Origin: Bacteroidales bacterium
GTDB taxonomy: Bacteria; Bacteroidota; Bacteroidia; Bacteroidales; UBA932
Reading direction: 5' to 3'
Assembly: GCA_017960545.1 (NCBI GenBank)
Contig: JAGCYZ010000057.1
Location: 1-62,228 of the forward strand
Length of the DNA stretch: 62,228 nt
Positions within the stretch are counted from its first letter, which is position 1. Every line of letters begins with the position of its first letter. The position numbers and the translations under genes were made by a program. Shown here piece by piece: positions 34,279 to 44,189 of this stretch. The notes beneath the pieces are model-generated. The model saw only the letters and a list, made by a program, of their open reading frames with translations. It was not told the origin of the DNA and did not search any database.

Positions 34279-36294
34279 CTACTTGATGGCGCTCAGGTCA
34301 GCCTCTACCGGCCAGTAAGGATTCTGGTAGATGGTAGAAGAGGATGCGCTTACGCCGTCCTCGGAGTTGAGGAGGATCTCACTTACCGGGATAGGATCGA
34401 AGTAGTGGGCAAGGTGCCAGTGGCATCCGTCGTAGCCATTCTCATTGCGTACGGTCTGGAATACCCTCAGGTACTCGCTGTTAACCCTTCCCGATACATT
34501 TGCCTTGGGGTCGTCCGGTCCCTCGATGAGGGTGCCTTCGTACCAAGCCTCCATAGGGGTGTTCCACAGGTGGATGCCCTCAGGCTGGAATCCTGCGAGC
34601 GGACCTCCGTCCAGCAGACAGTCGTAAGACTTCCATCTGCGGAGATCGTCGTTGCGGAATCCCTCGGAGAGGAGCTCGGTGCGGCGCTCGCGGCGGATGT
34701 TGTAGAGAACCTTGTCGGTCATCAGTGTACCTGCGCTGTAAGCGCCCCAGTCGAATTCGCCTTCCTTGGCCATATCGGTGAGGTTCACGGTGTTCATATA
34801 GTCCTCGTTAACCTTGGCCCTCTTGCGGATGGCTCTCCAGTACCTGTCGGCGGTGGCGTCAACGTTTCCGCTGATCTCGTAGCTTGCCTCCATATAGTTC
34901 AGGAGCGCTTCTACGGCACGGAACGTGATGGCTCCAGTGTAGCCTCCGTAGTTGGCATAGTGGTTACAGTCAAGGGCGCCTCCCTTGTGCAGGGCGTATC
35001 CGGTGGTGTATCCGCGCTCGGAGTCACCCAAGGTGATGGTAGGATAAGGCTCGGTAACCACAACTTCGGTTCCACGGGGGTCACCAATGTTATAGCATAC
35101 GTTCTTCTCTCCCGGGGCCTTGAGGAAGATTGACAGACGGCTGTCCCTGTTCTTCTTCACGTCGGCCAGGGTCTTGTCGCCCATATAGTATCCGTCGCCG
35201 TCGGCGTATGTTCCGTGGGTGTAGATGGGGCTTCCGTCAAGCATCAGGAAGTTCTGGACATATCCGCGGGTAAGTCCCAGCAGATAGTTTCCGCGGCCTG
35301 CGGCCTGCGGTACGGAGTGGGTTGAATAAGTAATGGAGTACTGACGCCACATTACAACCTCGGGGAATCCGTTCAGGTCCACGGAAGCGAACATGTTGTA
35401 GTAAGGGTTGGGAGTCTCTTCGGCTGTCTGCTGCATTACACCGGTGTTCTCGGTGAGCCTGTCCACATACTTGTCAGCCACTTCCTTGGCGGCGCTGGCT
35501 GCCTGGTTAAGGAACCAGGAAGACTCTGCGTCTATGCTGCCTGCAGGATATGAATAGCTTGATCCGCCCGGCCACTCGGGGCCGCCCGGTACCAATGCCG
35601 TTCCCTTGTGGTACTTGAGCCAGGATCCCTCGTAGAGGGCAACCCTGGACTTGAGGATGAGGGCGGCGTCTTTATTGATGCGGGTGGTTCCAAGGTTGAG
35701 GTCGCCCATAAGGCTTACAGCCTTGTCAAGGTCTTCCAGGATGAAGCGCGCAACCTCGTTCTGGGGAGAACGCTTGCTGGCCTCGCGAAGGACTTCCATA
35801 TCGTCAGGAAGGCATTCCTTGATGATGGGGTAGTCTCCGTAGCGGGTGAGCTTGGTGTAATAGTAGTAAGCACGCAGGAAGTATGTCTCTCCTATGTAGT
35901 GCTTGATGGTTTCCTGGTTGCCGGTGATCTTTCCCTCTTCGAATTTGGGAACGACCTGCTCCAGGATATAGTTGACATAGTAAAGGGCGGTGAAACTCCA
36001 GTTGCCGCTGGTGTTAGGCACCTTCCACATGCCGTTGAGGAACTTGTTGTCCATTCCGGCATCCATCTGGTTGTCAGTGTCCACGTCATTTCCCAGATAA
36101 CCGTATCCTCCGGAGTTGCCGGGAAGGATGTTGGCATACTCCCTAATGAGGGCGGCATTGACCTGGGCGTCTGAAGAGAAGTATCCTTCAGGAGAAATCT
36201 GGGACATTGGCTCCCTGTTCAGGAATGGATCGCACGCTGCAAGAGCAAGTACTGTTGCCGATGCAAGTAATATTTTGCTGAATATATTTTTCAT
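34279..36294 (-). CDS. SusD/RagB-like surface glycan-binding lipoprotein
   Basis: The protein has 671 residues and a lipobox ATVLALAAC with Cys 21. The N-terminal TPR-like helices of SusD (FSSDAQVNAALIREYANI, HYIGETYFLRAYYYYTKLTRYGDYPII) and the C-terminal RRERRTELLSEGFRNDDLRRWK segment are clear. SusD proteins cap the SusC channel and bind glycan at the surface. It is somewhat longer than the usual 500-600 residues. The gene follows susC by 18 bases on the same strand. The identity of the glycan is suggested only by neighbouring GH16 and GH2 genes. Confidence 0.95.
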   Translation of the reverse strand: MKNIFSKILLASATVLALAACDPFLNREPMSQISPEGYFSSDAQVNAALIREYANILPGNSGGYGYLGNDVDTDNQMDAGMDNKFLNGMWKVPNTSGNWSFTALYYVNYILEQVVPKFEEGKITGNQETIKHYIGETYFLRAYYYYTKLTRYGDYPIIKECLPDDMEVLREASKRSPQNEVARFILEDLDKAVSLMGDLNLGTTRINKDAALILKSRVALYEGSWLKYHKGTALVPGGPEWPGGSSYSYPAGSIDAESSWFLNQAASAAKEVADKYVDRLTENTGVMQQTAEETPNPYYNMFASVDLNGFPEVVMWRQYSITYSTHSVPQAAGRGNYLLGLTRGYVQNFLMLDGSPIYTHGTYADGDGYYMGDKTLADVKKNRDSRLSIFLKAPGEKNVCYNIGDPRGTEVVVTEPYPTITLGDSERGYTTGYALHKGGALDCNHYANYGGYTGAITFRAVEALLNYMEASYEISGNVDATADRYWRAIRKRAKVNEDYMNTVNLTDMAKEGEFDWGAYSAGTLMTDKVLYNIRRERRTELLSEGFRNDDLRRWKSYDCLLDGGPLAGFQPEGIHLWNTPMEAWYEGTLIEGPDDPKANVSGRVNSEYLRVFQTVRNENGYDGCHWHLAHYFDPIPVSEILLNSEDGVSASSSTIYQNPYWPVEADLSAIK

Positions 36295-36312
36295 ATCGAT
36301 CGTGCTTTAATA

Positions 36313-39300
36313 TTAGAACGTAAGAGAAACACCGAATGAAAGGGTACGGGACAGAGGATAAGCGTTTCCTCCCTGTCCTCCGCGTACGGTCTCGGGATCG
36401 AAGAGCTTGTTGAGCTTGGTTCCGGTCCAAAGGTTGTCTATGGAAGCGAAAGCGCGGGCTCTTGACAGACCGATCTTGCCGGTGATGTGCTGAGGGATGG
36501 TGTAACCAAGCTGGAGGTTCTTCAGACGGATGTATGAAGCGTCCTGGAGGTACTTGGTCTGGGTCTGCTGGTTCTTGCCTGAGTTGGACAGAGGCCTGGG
36601 ATAATAGGCGTCTGTGTTGGCAGGAATCTCGTGTCCGGGAAGTCCGGTAGGCTCGGCGCGGAAATAGTCGCCGTGCTCGCGGAAGGCGCAGGAGTTCCAG
36701 ATCCAGGATACAACTCCCCAGAAACTCTGGTTGGAGATGAAGATGTCGTTCTGGAGAACACCCTGGAGCATAGCCCTGATATCGAAGCCCTTGTAGTCCG
36801 CCTGGAGGTTGACTCCGAAGAAGTAGTGCTGGGCGTTGATACCGATAACCTTGAGGTCACCGTGGTCTTCCAGTGTCTGTGCGCCGCGGGTGAGCTTGCC
36901 GTCACCGTTGAGGTCAGCGTACATGATGTCTCCTGCTCCCCACATTGAACCGATGGCGCTCTGGTCAACCTTTGCAAGGTGGGCGTCCATTTCGGCCTGT
37001 GTCTTGGCCATACCTACGGTCTCGAATCCCCAGATCTCTCCCATTTCATGGCCCTCGTTGTAAGAGCTGATGGCGTGAGTGGTGTTGTCAGGGTATTTGA
37101 GGATGATTGTCCTGGCATCAGAGATGTTGGCGGAGATGCTGTATCCGAATCCGGAAGGAGTGCGGTCTCTCCAGGAGAAGTTTACTTCCCAACCAACGGT
37201 CTTGAGGTCGCAGTTGTTGGCGCTAGGAGCGCTCAGACCAAGGGTGGCGGGGAGGTCCAGGGCGGGTCCCACCATATCGTGGGTGAACCTCTGGAATCCT
37301 TCTACGGTACCTGTGAAACGGTTGTTGAAAGCGCCCCAGTCAAGACCCAGGTTGTAGGTCTGGACCTTCTCCCAGGTAAGTGAAGCGGAGATAAGGCCTC
37401 CTACACGGGCTGTGTTGGGCTGCGTGCCGTTCTGGAGCCAGGCTCCGTTGGCGGTTCCCAGGGTCATTGTCCTGTAGGTAGGATAGTATCCGCTGGTGTT
37501 CTGGTTGGAAAGGGTACCGAATGAAGCACGGAGCTTGAGCATGTTCACGGTGCCTTTTATGGGCTCCCAGAAATCTTCCTGCGCAATGTTCCATCCAGCT
37601 GAAACAGAAGGTGACCAGGTCCAGCGGCTTGCCTGGCGGAAACGTGAGGTTCCGTCATAGCGGAGGTTTCCTTCCAGCAGGTATTTACCCTTATAGTCGT
37701 AGTTGATACGGCCAAAGAAACCGGCTGTTGACCACTGGTTCTCGGTTCCCGAAATTGAAGGGTTGGTGGCGGCGCCTGTTCCGCTCAAGCCTGTGGTGAG
37801 GCTGAGTACGGGGAGGTTGGGATCCTGCACACCGTTGCGGGTAACGGAGAATGCCTTGATGATTTCCTCGTCTGTCTGGAAACCGAGCATGAACTTGAAG
37901 TTATGGTCGTCGGCAACCTTGAGGGTGTAATCTGAATAGATGTTCCAGTTGTAGTGGTCGGACCTGTTCTCAGAGTTCTGGAGTGAAGAGCTTGAAGTTG
38001 TAGGAACAAGGTTTCCTTCAACGTCGTGATCCTGCAGAGGCAGGCTCATCCTGTAGGTGTTGCTGATGTTGTTCCTGAAGTTGAACTCGATATGGGTCAC
38101 CCAGTTCTTGATAGGCTCCAGCACCAGGGATGCCTGGTGTGTGTACTGGTCTGCCAAAGTGTCGTTGAATCCACTCTCTGCAAGCCTCTGGGCCATGTTT
38201 CCTCCTGAACCGTTGGATGTGAAGTATCCGTTCTCGTCATAGATAGGAAGGTTAGGCCAGGTCTGGCGTCCCAGGTCACCGTAGATGTTGGTGATATAGG
38301 TTGCAGGGGTATGCTTGGTCTGACGCACGTAGCGGATTGAGTAACGGAAAGTTGCCCAGCTTGCAAGTGCGGCGCTGAAGTTGGCGGAAAGGTTGATACG
38401 GCGGGTGTGGTCATTTCCGTAACGGATGAGACCGTCGCTGTCAAGGGCGCCAAGGGAAGCATAGTAAGTGATGTTCCTTGTGCCGCCGCTGAGGCTTACG
38501 TTGTGCTCCTGTGAGAAGGAGTAGTCCTTGTAAAGCTCGGCATACCAGTCTGTGTTGGCGAAACCTGTGGTGTACGGGTCGTTGCCCGGCTTGCCCCAGT
38601 ATTTGCCGTCGATGGAAGGAAGGAGTCCTCCCTTGCTGGTGCCTCCCTTTGCCTGGAAGTCAAGCATCATCTGAAGGGTCTCGTCAGTGAAGATAGGGTT
38701 CTGGCCCGCATTCCTGTGCGCATCGTTGAAATAGACTCCAAAGGTGTAGGAATCCATCGGCTTTGGAATGATGGTAGGGCTGGAGAAACGGAAGTTGTTG
38801 TTATAGGAAACCGTTCCCTTGCCGTCAGCTCCCTTCTTGGTTGTAACGAGCACCACTCCGAACGCTGCCCTGGCTCCATAGATGGAGGCTGAGGCGGCAT
38901 CCTTGAGAACGGAGATGCTTTCTACGTCCTGGGGGTTGAGGGTGTTGATGTCTCCCACCATACCGTCGATAAGCACGAGAGGTGCGTCAGACGATCCGCT
39001 GCCGATGGTACCGGTACCGCGGACCCTGATGTTCATGGTGGTGTTGATGTCTCCGGCAGCATGAGTCAGCTGAAGTCCCGGGAGAAGTCCTTGCAGTGCG
39101 CTGGGGACGTCGTTTACAGGCCTGGCCTCAAGTTCGTCCGACGTGGCCACGGCCACTGAACCGGTGAGGTTGACCTTTTTCTGTGAGCCGAAGCCCACTA
39201 CCACAACCTCCTCGAGGACCGTAGTGTCCTCTGCGAGGGTGACGGGGTAGGAGGTGCGTCCGGCTGAAGTAACGATTTCCTGGGTGTAGAATCCGATGCA

Positions 39301-39537
39301 GGAAAATACAATTGTTGCACCAGGAGATACTTCCAGCTCCCATTGTCCGTCAATGTTGGTCATTGTACCGTTGGTGGTACCCTGTTCCATTACATTGACT
39401 CCGACCAGCGGCTCGGCGTTAGGATCCAGGACTGTACCTGAAATCTTTACCTTTGACTGGGCGAATGCTGACTGGGAGGCAAACAGGCAGACTGACATTA
39501 ATGCCATTGCCAGCATTTTGAGAATGTTTTTACTCAT
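36313..39537 (-). CDS. SusC/RagA-like TonB-dependent outer-membrane transporter
   Basis: The protein has 1074 residues. A signal peptide (1-26, ending SAFA) is followed by a carboxypeptidase-regulatory-like domain (about 30-105), a TonB-box-like region and a plug (about 110-230, with VVVVGFGSQKKVNLTGSV and ISVLKDAASASIYGARAAFGV), then a 22-strand barrel ending LSFGVSLTF. It would import oligosaccharides across the outer membrane using TonB energy, paired with the SusD protein. No sigma/anti-sigma extension (STN domain) is seen at the N-terminus, so control by that route is unlikely. No regulator gene sits beside it. Confidence 0.96.
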   Translation of the reverse strand: MSKNILKMLAMALMSVCLFASQSAFAQSKVKISGTVLDPNAEPLVGVNVMEQGTTNGTMTNIDGQWELEVSPGATIVFSCIGFYTQEIVTSAGRTSYPVTLAEDTTVLEEVVVVGFGSQKKVNLTGSVAVATSDELEARPVNDVPSALQGLLPGLQLTHAAGDINTTMNIRVRGTGTIGSGSSDAPLVLIDGMVGDINTLNPQDVESISVLKDAASASIYGARAAFGVVLVTTKKGADGKGTVSYNNNFRFSSPTIIPKPMDSYTFGVYFNDAHRNAGQNPIFTDETLQMMLDFQAKGGTSKGGLLPSIDGKYWGKPGNDPYTTGFANTDWYAELYKDYSFSQEHNVSLSGGTRNITYYASLGALDSDGLIRYGNDHTRRINLSANFSAALASWATFRYSIRYVRQTKHTPATYITNIYGDLGRQTWPNLPIYDENGYFTSNGSGGNMAQRLAESGFNDTLADQYTHQASLVLEPIKNWVTHIEFNFRNNISNTYRMSLPLQDHDVEGNLVPTTSSSSLQNSENRSDHYNWNIYSDYTLKVADDHNFKFMLGFQTDEEIIKAFSVTRNGVQDPNLPVLSLTTGLSGTGAATNPSISGTENQWSTAGFFGRINYDYKGKYLLEGNLRYDGTSRFRQASRWTWSPSVSAGWNIAQEDFWEPIKGTVNMLKLRASFGTLSNQNTSGYYPTYRTMTLGTANGAWLQNGTQPNTARVGGLISASLTWEKVQTYNLGLDWGAFNNRFTGTVEGFQRFTHDMVGPALDLPATLGLSAPSANNCDLKTVGWEVNFSWRDRTPSGFGYSISANISDARTIILKYPDNTTHAISSYNEGHEMGEIWGFETVGMAKTQAEMDAHLAKVDQSAIGSMWGAGDIMYADLNGDGKLTRGAQTLEDHGDLKVIGINAQHYFFGVNLQADYKGFDIRAMLQGVLQNDIFISNQSFWGVVSWIWNSCAFREHGDYFRAEPTGLPGHEIPANTDAYYPRPLSNSGKNQQTQTKYLQDASYIRLKNLQLGYTIPQHITGKIGLSRARAFASIDNLWTGTKLNKLFDPETVRGGQGGNAYPLSRTLSFGVSLTF

Positions 39538-39596
39538 ACCTTTTGGTTAAATTATTAATGGTAGAATTGGAATGTCCGGTTTAGTTTGATTTATTC

Positions 39597-39630
39597 CCAA
39601 GATAAGTATAATAAACATAAAAAGTGCAAA
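39597..39630 (-). promoter_or_regulatory. Possible susC promoter
   Basis: On the minus strand TTTG (39630-39627) and TATCTTGG (39604-39597) resemble the Bacteroidota -33 and -7 elements, with one mismatch and a 22-base spacer that is a little long. They lie about 60 bases before the susC ATG. Confidence 0.35.
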
Positions 39631-39681
39631 GTTTATTTTAAATTTTTTGGGAATAATGCTCATAAAAGCTATTAACTGCCG

Positions 39682-39717
39682 GTTGGCCAACAATATCAGG
39701 GTTTTTTACTATCTTTG
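39682..39717 (+). promoter_or_regulatory. Palindrome and -7 element before the S9 peptidase gene
   Basis: GTTGGCCAAC (39682-39691) is a perfect 10-bp palindrome, and TATCTTTG (39710-39717) matches the -7 consensus. The ATG is at 39741. The palindrome may be an operator or may supply the TTG of a loosely spaced -33 element. Confidence 0.4.
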
Positions 39718-39740
39718 ATAATCTGAAAACAGACACATTT

Positions 39741-42194
39741 ATGAAAAAGCTAATCCTGACAATCTTATGCGCCGCCGGTTGCGCTTCTGCGGCCATCGCG
39801 GCGAACATTCCCGTCCGCGAGTTCCGCTATGCCGGACCGTTCCCGGTCAAGACTCCTTTCATCGTGGACAGCGTAAACGTCAAATCCAAGGCCTTTGACA
39901 TTGCAAGCCTCCTGGACGCCGCAATCTCCACGGACGCCCTCAAGGGCGCCGGAGTGAGCACTGCGGCCAGCCTTCCGGCGACAGCGGCATCGGACGCCAT
40001 CCATCTCCTGGAGTTCGATTTCCAGAACAGCGGATATACCACCGCCACAATCAAGGTGGAAGGCGTTAAGAATTACAAGATAAACGTGGACGGAAAGGAC
40101 GGAGGGGCAAACCTTAAGCTCCAGCCATTCACGCACAGGGTGCGCATCAAATACTTCACCCCTTCCGGCGAGGCTGCGGCCCCTTCAGTTTCCATAGAGA
40201 CACCTGACGATTCCAAGATCTCCTTCAGGACAGACGGAAAGCACCTTTACAGTATGTCCGACGTGCTCCTCGGAACCCGCCTTGGCGGCGTACAGCTCAG
40301 TTCCGACGGCAAATATATGACGGTGTCATACACTACCACCGCCGAGGGCGGAAGGTCCACTTCCACCACAAAACTCATTGAGACCGCCAGCGGACGCGTC
40401 CTGTTCGAGACTGCCGACAGGCTGACCTGGATGCCCGTATCCCCCAAATATTACAAGACAAGGAGGGGAGCGGACAAGACCCAGCTGATAGTAGTGGACC
40501 CCGCAACGGGACAGGAGGAAGTTCTGGTAGAGGATCTTCCCCAGGGCAACTTCAGGATGGCTCCCACAGAGGATTTCCTCATCTATACATTCAGCGAGTC
40601 CGGTCCGGCGGAAAGGCCTGAGATCTACCAGATCCTCACCCCGGACGACCGTCAGCCCGGCTGGCGCACCCGTTCCTATGCATCCAAGTACGACATTGCA
40701 ACCGGAATGATGCAGCAGCTTACCTATGGATATCACAGCGCCCGCATAGGCGACATCTCCCCGGATGGAAAAACCGCCCTCCTTTCCGTGAGCGAAGACA
40801 GGCTCACTCAGCGCCCGACCACCGTTTCCACCCTATATCTCCTTGACCTTGAGACCCTTGAGGCCAGGATGCTGGTGGAAAAGGACGGCTTCCTTGGTGG
40901 CGGACAGTTCTCGCCCGACGGCAAGAAGATCCTCCTCCAGGGATCTCCGGAGGCCCTTGACGGAATTGGAATGAACGTGAAGAAGGGCCAGACCCCCAAT
41001 ATGGAGGATATGCAGCTGTATATAATGGACCTGGCTTCCGGAAAGGTCACCCCTATGACCAAGAACTTCAACCCCAACGTGGCGGCGGCCCGCTGGAGCA
41101 AGTATGACGGAATGATTTACTTCACCGCTGAGAACAGGGATTACATAAGCCTCTATGTGCTCAACCCCTCAAACGGCAGGATCACCCAGATTGAGACAAA
41201 GGAAGACCTGGTGAACGGCCTTGCCCTTGCCACGGATTCTCCAATGATGGCTTACTACGGCCAGGGTGCCTCCAATTCCGACAGGCTCTATACCTACGAT
41301 ACCAAGTCCAAGGCTACTGTCCTCAGGGACGACCTCAGCGCCGTCATCCTCAAGGACGTTGACCTGGGAGAGTGCCGCGAGTGGAATTTCAAGAATTCCA
41401 AGGGGGAGACCGTATATGGCCGCTTCTACCTGCCGCCGCATTTCGATCCCAACAAGAAATACCCTATGATAGTCAACTACTACGGTGGATGCAGCCCTAC
41501 CAGCCGCAACTTTGAAAGCCGCTATCCCCAGCACGCTTATGCGTCCCTGGGATACGTGGTTTACGTAGTTGCAGGCCCCAGCGGCGCCACAGGATTCGGC
41601 CAGGAATGGTCCGCCCGCCACGTGAACACCGCCGGTGACGGTCCTGCCCAGGATATCATAGAGGGAACCCAGCAGTTCTGCAAGGAGCATCCTTTCGTGG
41701 ACGCTTCCAAGGTGGGCTGCATTGGCGCTTCTTACGGTGGATTCATGTCAGAGTACATCCCAACCCTCACTGACTTCTTTGCGTGCGCCGTTTCCCACGC
41801 CGGAATCAGCGACCACACAAGTTACTGGGGATTCGGCTACTGGGGATACTCTTACAGCGAGGTATCAATGGCCAACAGCTATCCCTGGTCTGACCAGGAC
41901 CTGTACGTGAAGCAGAGCCCTCTGTACCGTGCGGACAAGATCAACACTCCGCTGCTGCTCGTCCACGGAGACGCTGACACCAACGTTCCTTTCAACGAGA
42001 GCGTTCAGCTGTTCACAGCCCTCAAGCTGTTGGGCAAGGAGGTTGCGTTTGTAGCGGTAAAGGACCAGAACCACCACATCCTTGACTATCAGAAGCGTCT
42101 GGAGTGGCAGGAGACAATCTGGGCCTGGTTTGCCAAATGGCTTCAGGATGATCCTTCCTGGTGGGATGCCGTTTACAGCCCCAAGAGCCTTTAG
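39741..42194 (+). CDS. S9 family dipeptidyl peptidase (prolyl oligopeptidase clan), secreted
   Basis: The protein has 817 residues and a signal peptide (1-20). An N-terminal beta-propeller region (WMPVSPKYYKTRR, LSPDGKTALLSVSEDR, GGQFSPDGKKILLQG) precedes an alpha/beta-hydrolase domain (from about 560). The triad is Ser 664 in GASYGGF, Asp 746 in GDADTNVPF and His 778 or 779 in DQNHHILDY. It would cleave short peptides in the periplasm, probably from the N-terminus. Its placement beside a glycan locus may reflect release of peptides from glycoproteins, but an independent housekeeping role is equally possible. Its stop overlaps that of the convergent SGNH gene in the bases TTAG. Confidence 0.92.
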   Translation: MKKLILTILCAAGCASAAIAANIPVREFRYAGPFPVKTPFIVDSVNVKSKAFDIASLLDAAISTDALKGAGVSTAASLPATAASDAIHLLEFDFQNSGYTTATIKVEGVKNYKINVDGKDGGANLKLQPFTHRVRIKYFTPSGEAAAPSVSIETPDDSKISFRTDGKHLYSMSDVLLGTRLGGVQLSSDGKYMTVSYTTTAEGGRSTSTTKLIETASGRVLFETADRLTWMPVSPKYYKTRRGADKTQLIVVDPATGQEEVLVEDLPQGNFRMAPTEDFLIYTFSESGPAERPEIYQILTPDDRQPGWRTRSYASKYDIATGMMQQLTYGYHSARIGDISPDGKTALLSVSEDRLTQRPTTVSTLYLLDLETLEARMLVEKDGFLGGGQFSPDGKKILLQGSPEALDGIGMNVKKGQTPNMEDMQLYIMDLASGKVTPMTKNFNPNVAAARWSKYDGMIYFTAENRDYISLYVLNPSNGRITQIETKEDLVNGLALATDSPMMAYYGQGASNSDRLYTYDTKSKATVLRDDLSAVILKDVDLGECREWNFKNSKGETVYGRFYLPPHFDPNKKYPMIVNYYGGCSPTSRNFESRYPQHAYASLGYVVYVVAGPSGATGFGQEWSARHVNTAGDGPAQDIIEGTQQFCKEHPFVDASKVGCIGASYGGFMSEYIPTLTDFFACAVSHAGISDHTSYWGFGYWGYSYSEVSMANSYPWSDQDLYVKQSPLYRADKINTPLLLVHGDADTNVPFNESVQLFTALKLLGKEVAFVAVKDQNHHILDYQKRLEWQETIWAWFAKWLQDDPSWWDAVYSPKSL

Positions 42195-43378
42195 AAAAGA
42201 TTAAGGTCTATACAGTCGCCCATGGCCTTGTAACCCTGGGCGTTGGGATGGAGCCAGTCGTTCTCGAACAGATAAATTGGATTGAGGGCGTCTGGCTCTT
42301 CCTTTCCGTTCATTGCGGCGTCAAAGTCTATGAGCCCGTCAAACTCCCCGCCGTTGCGTATCCAGTCATTGAGAATCCGGCGGCCTTCCTCCCGGCTTTC
42401 AGTGTAGTAGCCGTTGTGCTTGAAAGGCATCACCGTGGCGCCAATGACCTTGATTCCCTTGGCGTGCGCCTGGGCTATGATATTCCGGTAAACCTCTATG
42501 ACATTGGCTGCGGTTTCCGGGCCGTTGCGGGTTGTGCCAAGGTCGTTGACCCCTTCGAATATGATAATATACTTGACCGAAGGGAATCCCAGGAGGTCGT
42601 GCTCATAGCGGTTGACCACGGTGGGGCCGTTGCCGCCGCGCAGCACGCAGTTGCCGCCAAGGCCAAAGTTGAGTACGGCCAGGCGGCGTGTGCGCCTGCC
42701 GGCCAGAAGCCTCCTGGACAGGTTGTCCGTCCAGCGGTTCTGGCCGTTGGTGGTGGTGCCGCGGCCGTCGGTTATGGAATCTCCCAGCACGGCTATCGAG
42801 TATGCTTTGTTGGAAGCCTTCACGTCTATGCTCTCAATTGTGTACCAGTGGTCCGTTTTGGCATCCTTGCCAAGGAAATAGGAAGTGGTACGGGAACCCG
42901 GGTGGCTGGTTATTGTGTTGGCCGGTGCCTTGCCGTAGGTGATGGTAATGGCAACGTTCATCCTTTCCTTTAGTTTGAAACGGATGGGATCGCTGTAAAT
43001 TTCCTCGCCGGCCTTGATGGTCACGGCTTCCTTACCTCCAAAAGACAGGACCTTCTCCGATCCCGGCAGGATGTCGGGGCTGGCGCCTTCTGTCAGGGCC
43101 TGGGCTATCTCCACGTGAAGCATCTCCAGGTCTTCCTTGCTGAAGCGGTTGGAGAAGCGGAGCCTGACTTCGTTTCCTCCTATGGACACCTGGACAATCT
43201 GCCTGAGAGTTTCTCCGGAAAGGGGGATGGGAGGGTTGTTGTGCGGTTCCGCTATCTGCTGGGCGGTTGCCCAGGTGGTGACCCACTTGCGCGCGGAGGC
43301 GCTGTAAGGGCAGAATACTGCAAGGGCTGCAGCCAAAGCCCCGATTAAGAGAATCCTGGAAAGTTTCATGGTATTCAT
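42191..43378 (-). CDS. SGNH/GDSL-family esterase, secreted
   Basis: I chose the ATG at 43378, which overlaps the thioesterase stop; it leads MNTMKLSRIL into a signal peptide ending YSASA. The product has 395 residues. SGNH blocks are present: block I VLGDSITDG with the nucleophile Ser, block II NFGLGGNCV, block III FEGVNDLGT and block V NDWLHPNAQGYKAM with Asp and His. The large N-terminal part (about 30-180) may be a separate beta domain that binds substrate. Relatives include carbohydrate and rhamnogalacturonan acetylesterases and lipases. It is translationally coupled to an acyl-ACP thioesterase, a combination without an obvious joint task. Confidence 0.87.
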   Translation of the reverse strand: MNTMKLSRILLIGALAAALAVFCPYSASARKWVTTWATAQQIAEPHNNPPIPLSGETLRQIVQVSIGGNEVRLRFSNRFSKEDLEMLHVEIAQALTEGASPDILPGSEKVLSFGGKEAVTIKAGEEIYSDPIRFKLKERMNVAITITYGKAPANTITSHPGSRTTSYFLGKDAKTDHWYTIESIDVKASNKAYSIAVLGDSITDGRGTTTNGQNRWTDNLSRRLLAGRRTRRLAVLNFGLGGNCVLRGGNGPTVVNRYEHDLLGFPSVKYIIIFEGVNDLGTTRNGPETAANVIEVYRNIIAQAHAKGIKVIGATVMPFKHNGYYTESREEGRRILNDWIRNGGEFDGLIDFDAAMNGKEEPDALNPIYLFENDWLHPNAQGYKAMGDCIDLNLF

Positions 43379-44112
43379 TCGAATATTAGTTTGCAGACAA
43401 AGATCTGGGCGTCCCCGCATCGTCCTTCAACAATGTGTTCGCAGCCGTTCTGAGCGTGGTAAAGGGTCACGGTCTCGCCAAAGAGGGCTTCGTGGTTGAA
43501 GTTGATGGTAATGTCCTTGATGTTGTGGTTCCTGGTGATGTCGCCCGGGAGGCAGTCCATCGCCCATACGGTGTATTTTGCGTTGTTCGTGTGCCCGTTG
43601 CAGTCAAGGTCTGAGTAGATTACGCGGTGCTCTCCTACGGCCTCCAGGGGGGCGTCCTTGGGGAGGAGGATGCGGGCGGCGGGCTCCTCTATGGCAAAGC
43701 TGTCATTCTGGGCCTGGCTGTCCACGATGCCCTCGAGTGCGTTGGGCCGCACAATGGCTCGCTTTGTCTTTTCCATAATGATCCAGGAACTGGTGGCATC
43801 CACCAGGGATTCCCCGTTGTCACCCAGCAGACGGTAGTCCCTCACATAGCACATTCCCTTGAGCCCCCTGTGCCAGGTCTGGGCCGTGACACTGCTGTAC
43901 ATTGGAGGGAGGGTGTTGAACCTGACGCGCATCCTGGCCAGGATCCATACAATATTGTGAGGCGCCATCTGCCTGTCGGAAAAGCCCAGTTGGAAAGAAC
44001 CCTGGGTGGCAAGTTCCTGCGCTATGTCCATAAATGACGATGCCCTTAGCAGCGAGCGGTTGTCGAACATATAGCAAGGTATGTCCAGTTTGTAAGAAAG
44101 CATTTTTTCCAT
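43375..44112 (-). CDS. Acyl-ACP thioesterase (PF01643)
   Basis: The protein has 245 residues and is cytosolic. Two hotdog folds are expected. SDLDCNGHTNNAKYTVWAMD near residue 165 is the conserved D-x-N-x-H-x-N-N motif of bacterial and plant FatA/FatB-type thioesterases. It would release fatty acids from acyl carrier protein and so set chain length or supply free fatty acids. The N-terminal half has RASSFMDIAQELATQG and ILARMRVRF, typical of Bacteroidota members. It heads a two-gene unit with the SGNH esterase. The gene is common in the order Bacteroidales and is probably not part of the glycan locus. Confidence 0.9.
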   Translation of the reverse strand: MEKMLSYKLDIPCYMFDNRSLLRASSFMDIAQELATQGSFQLGFSDRQMAPHNIVWILARMRVRFNTLPPMYSSVTAQTWHRGLKGMCYVRDYRLLGDNGESLVDATSSWIIMEKTKRAIVRPNALEGIVDSQAQNDSFAIEEPAARILLPKDAPLEAVGEHRVIYSDLDCNGHTNNAKYTVWAMDCLPGDITRNHNIKDITINFNHEALFGETVTLYHAQNGCEHIVEGRCGDAQIFVCKLIFE

Positions 44113-44155
44113 AATGCAAATATAGTGAACTTGGGGCGTTCAATGAATTTTTTTG

Positions 44156-44170
44156 TAAATTGCAACATTA
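44156..44170 (+). promoter_or_regulatory. Element shared by two esterase genes, copy 1
   Basis: TAAATTGCAACATTA lies 34 bases before the esterase ATG at 44190. It matches TATATTGCAATATTA at 59955-59969, 38 bases before another esterase of the same family, in 13 of 15 positions. It may contain a -7 element of the form TAnATTGC and suggests common control. Confidence 0.45.
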
Positions 44171-44189
44171 AAGCTAATACCATCCTATT

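Noticed and set aside
42161-42973. Plus-strand frame of 270 codons opposite the SGNH esterase
   Set aside because: The minus-strand frame carries clear SGNH motifs and a signal peptide.
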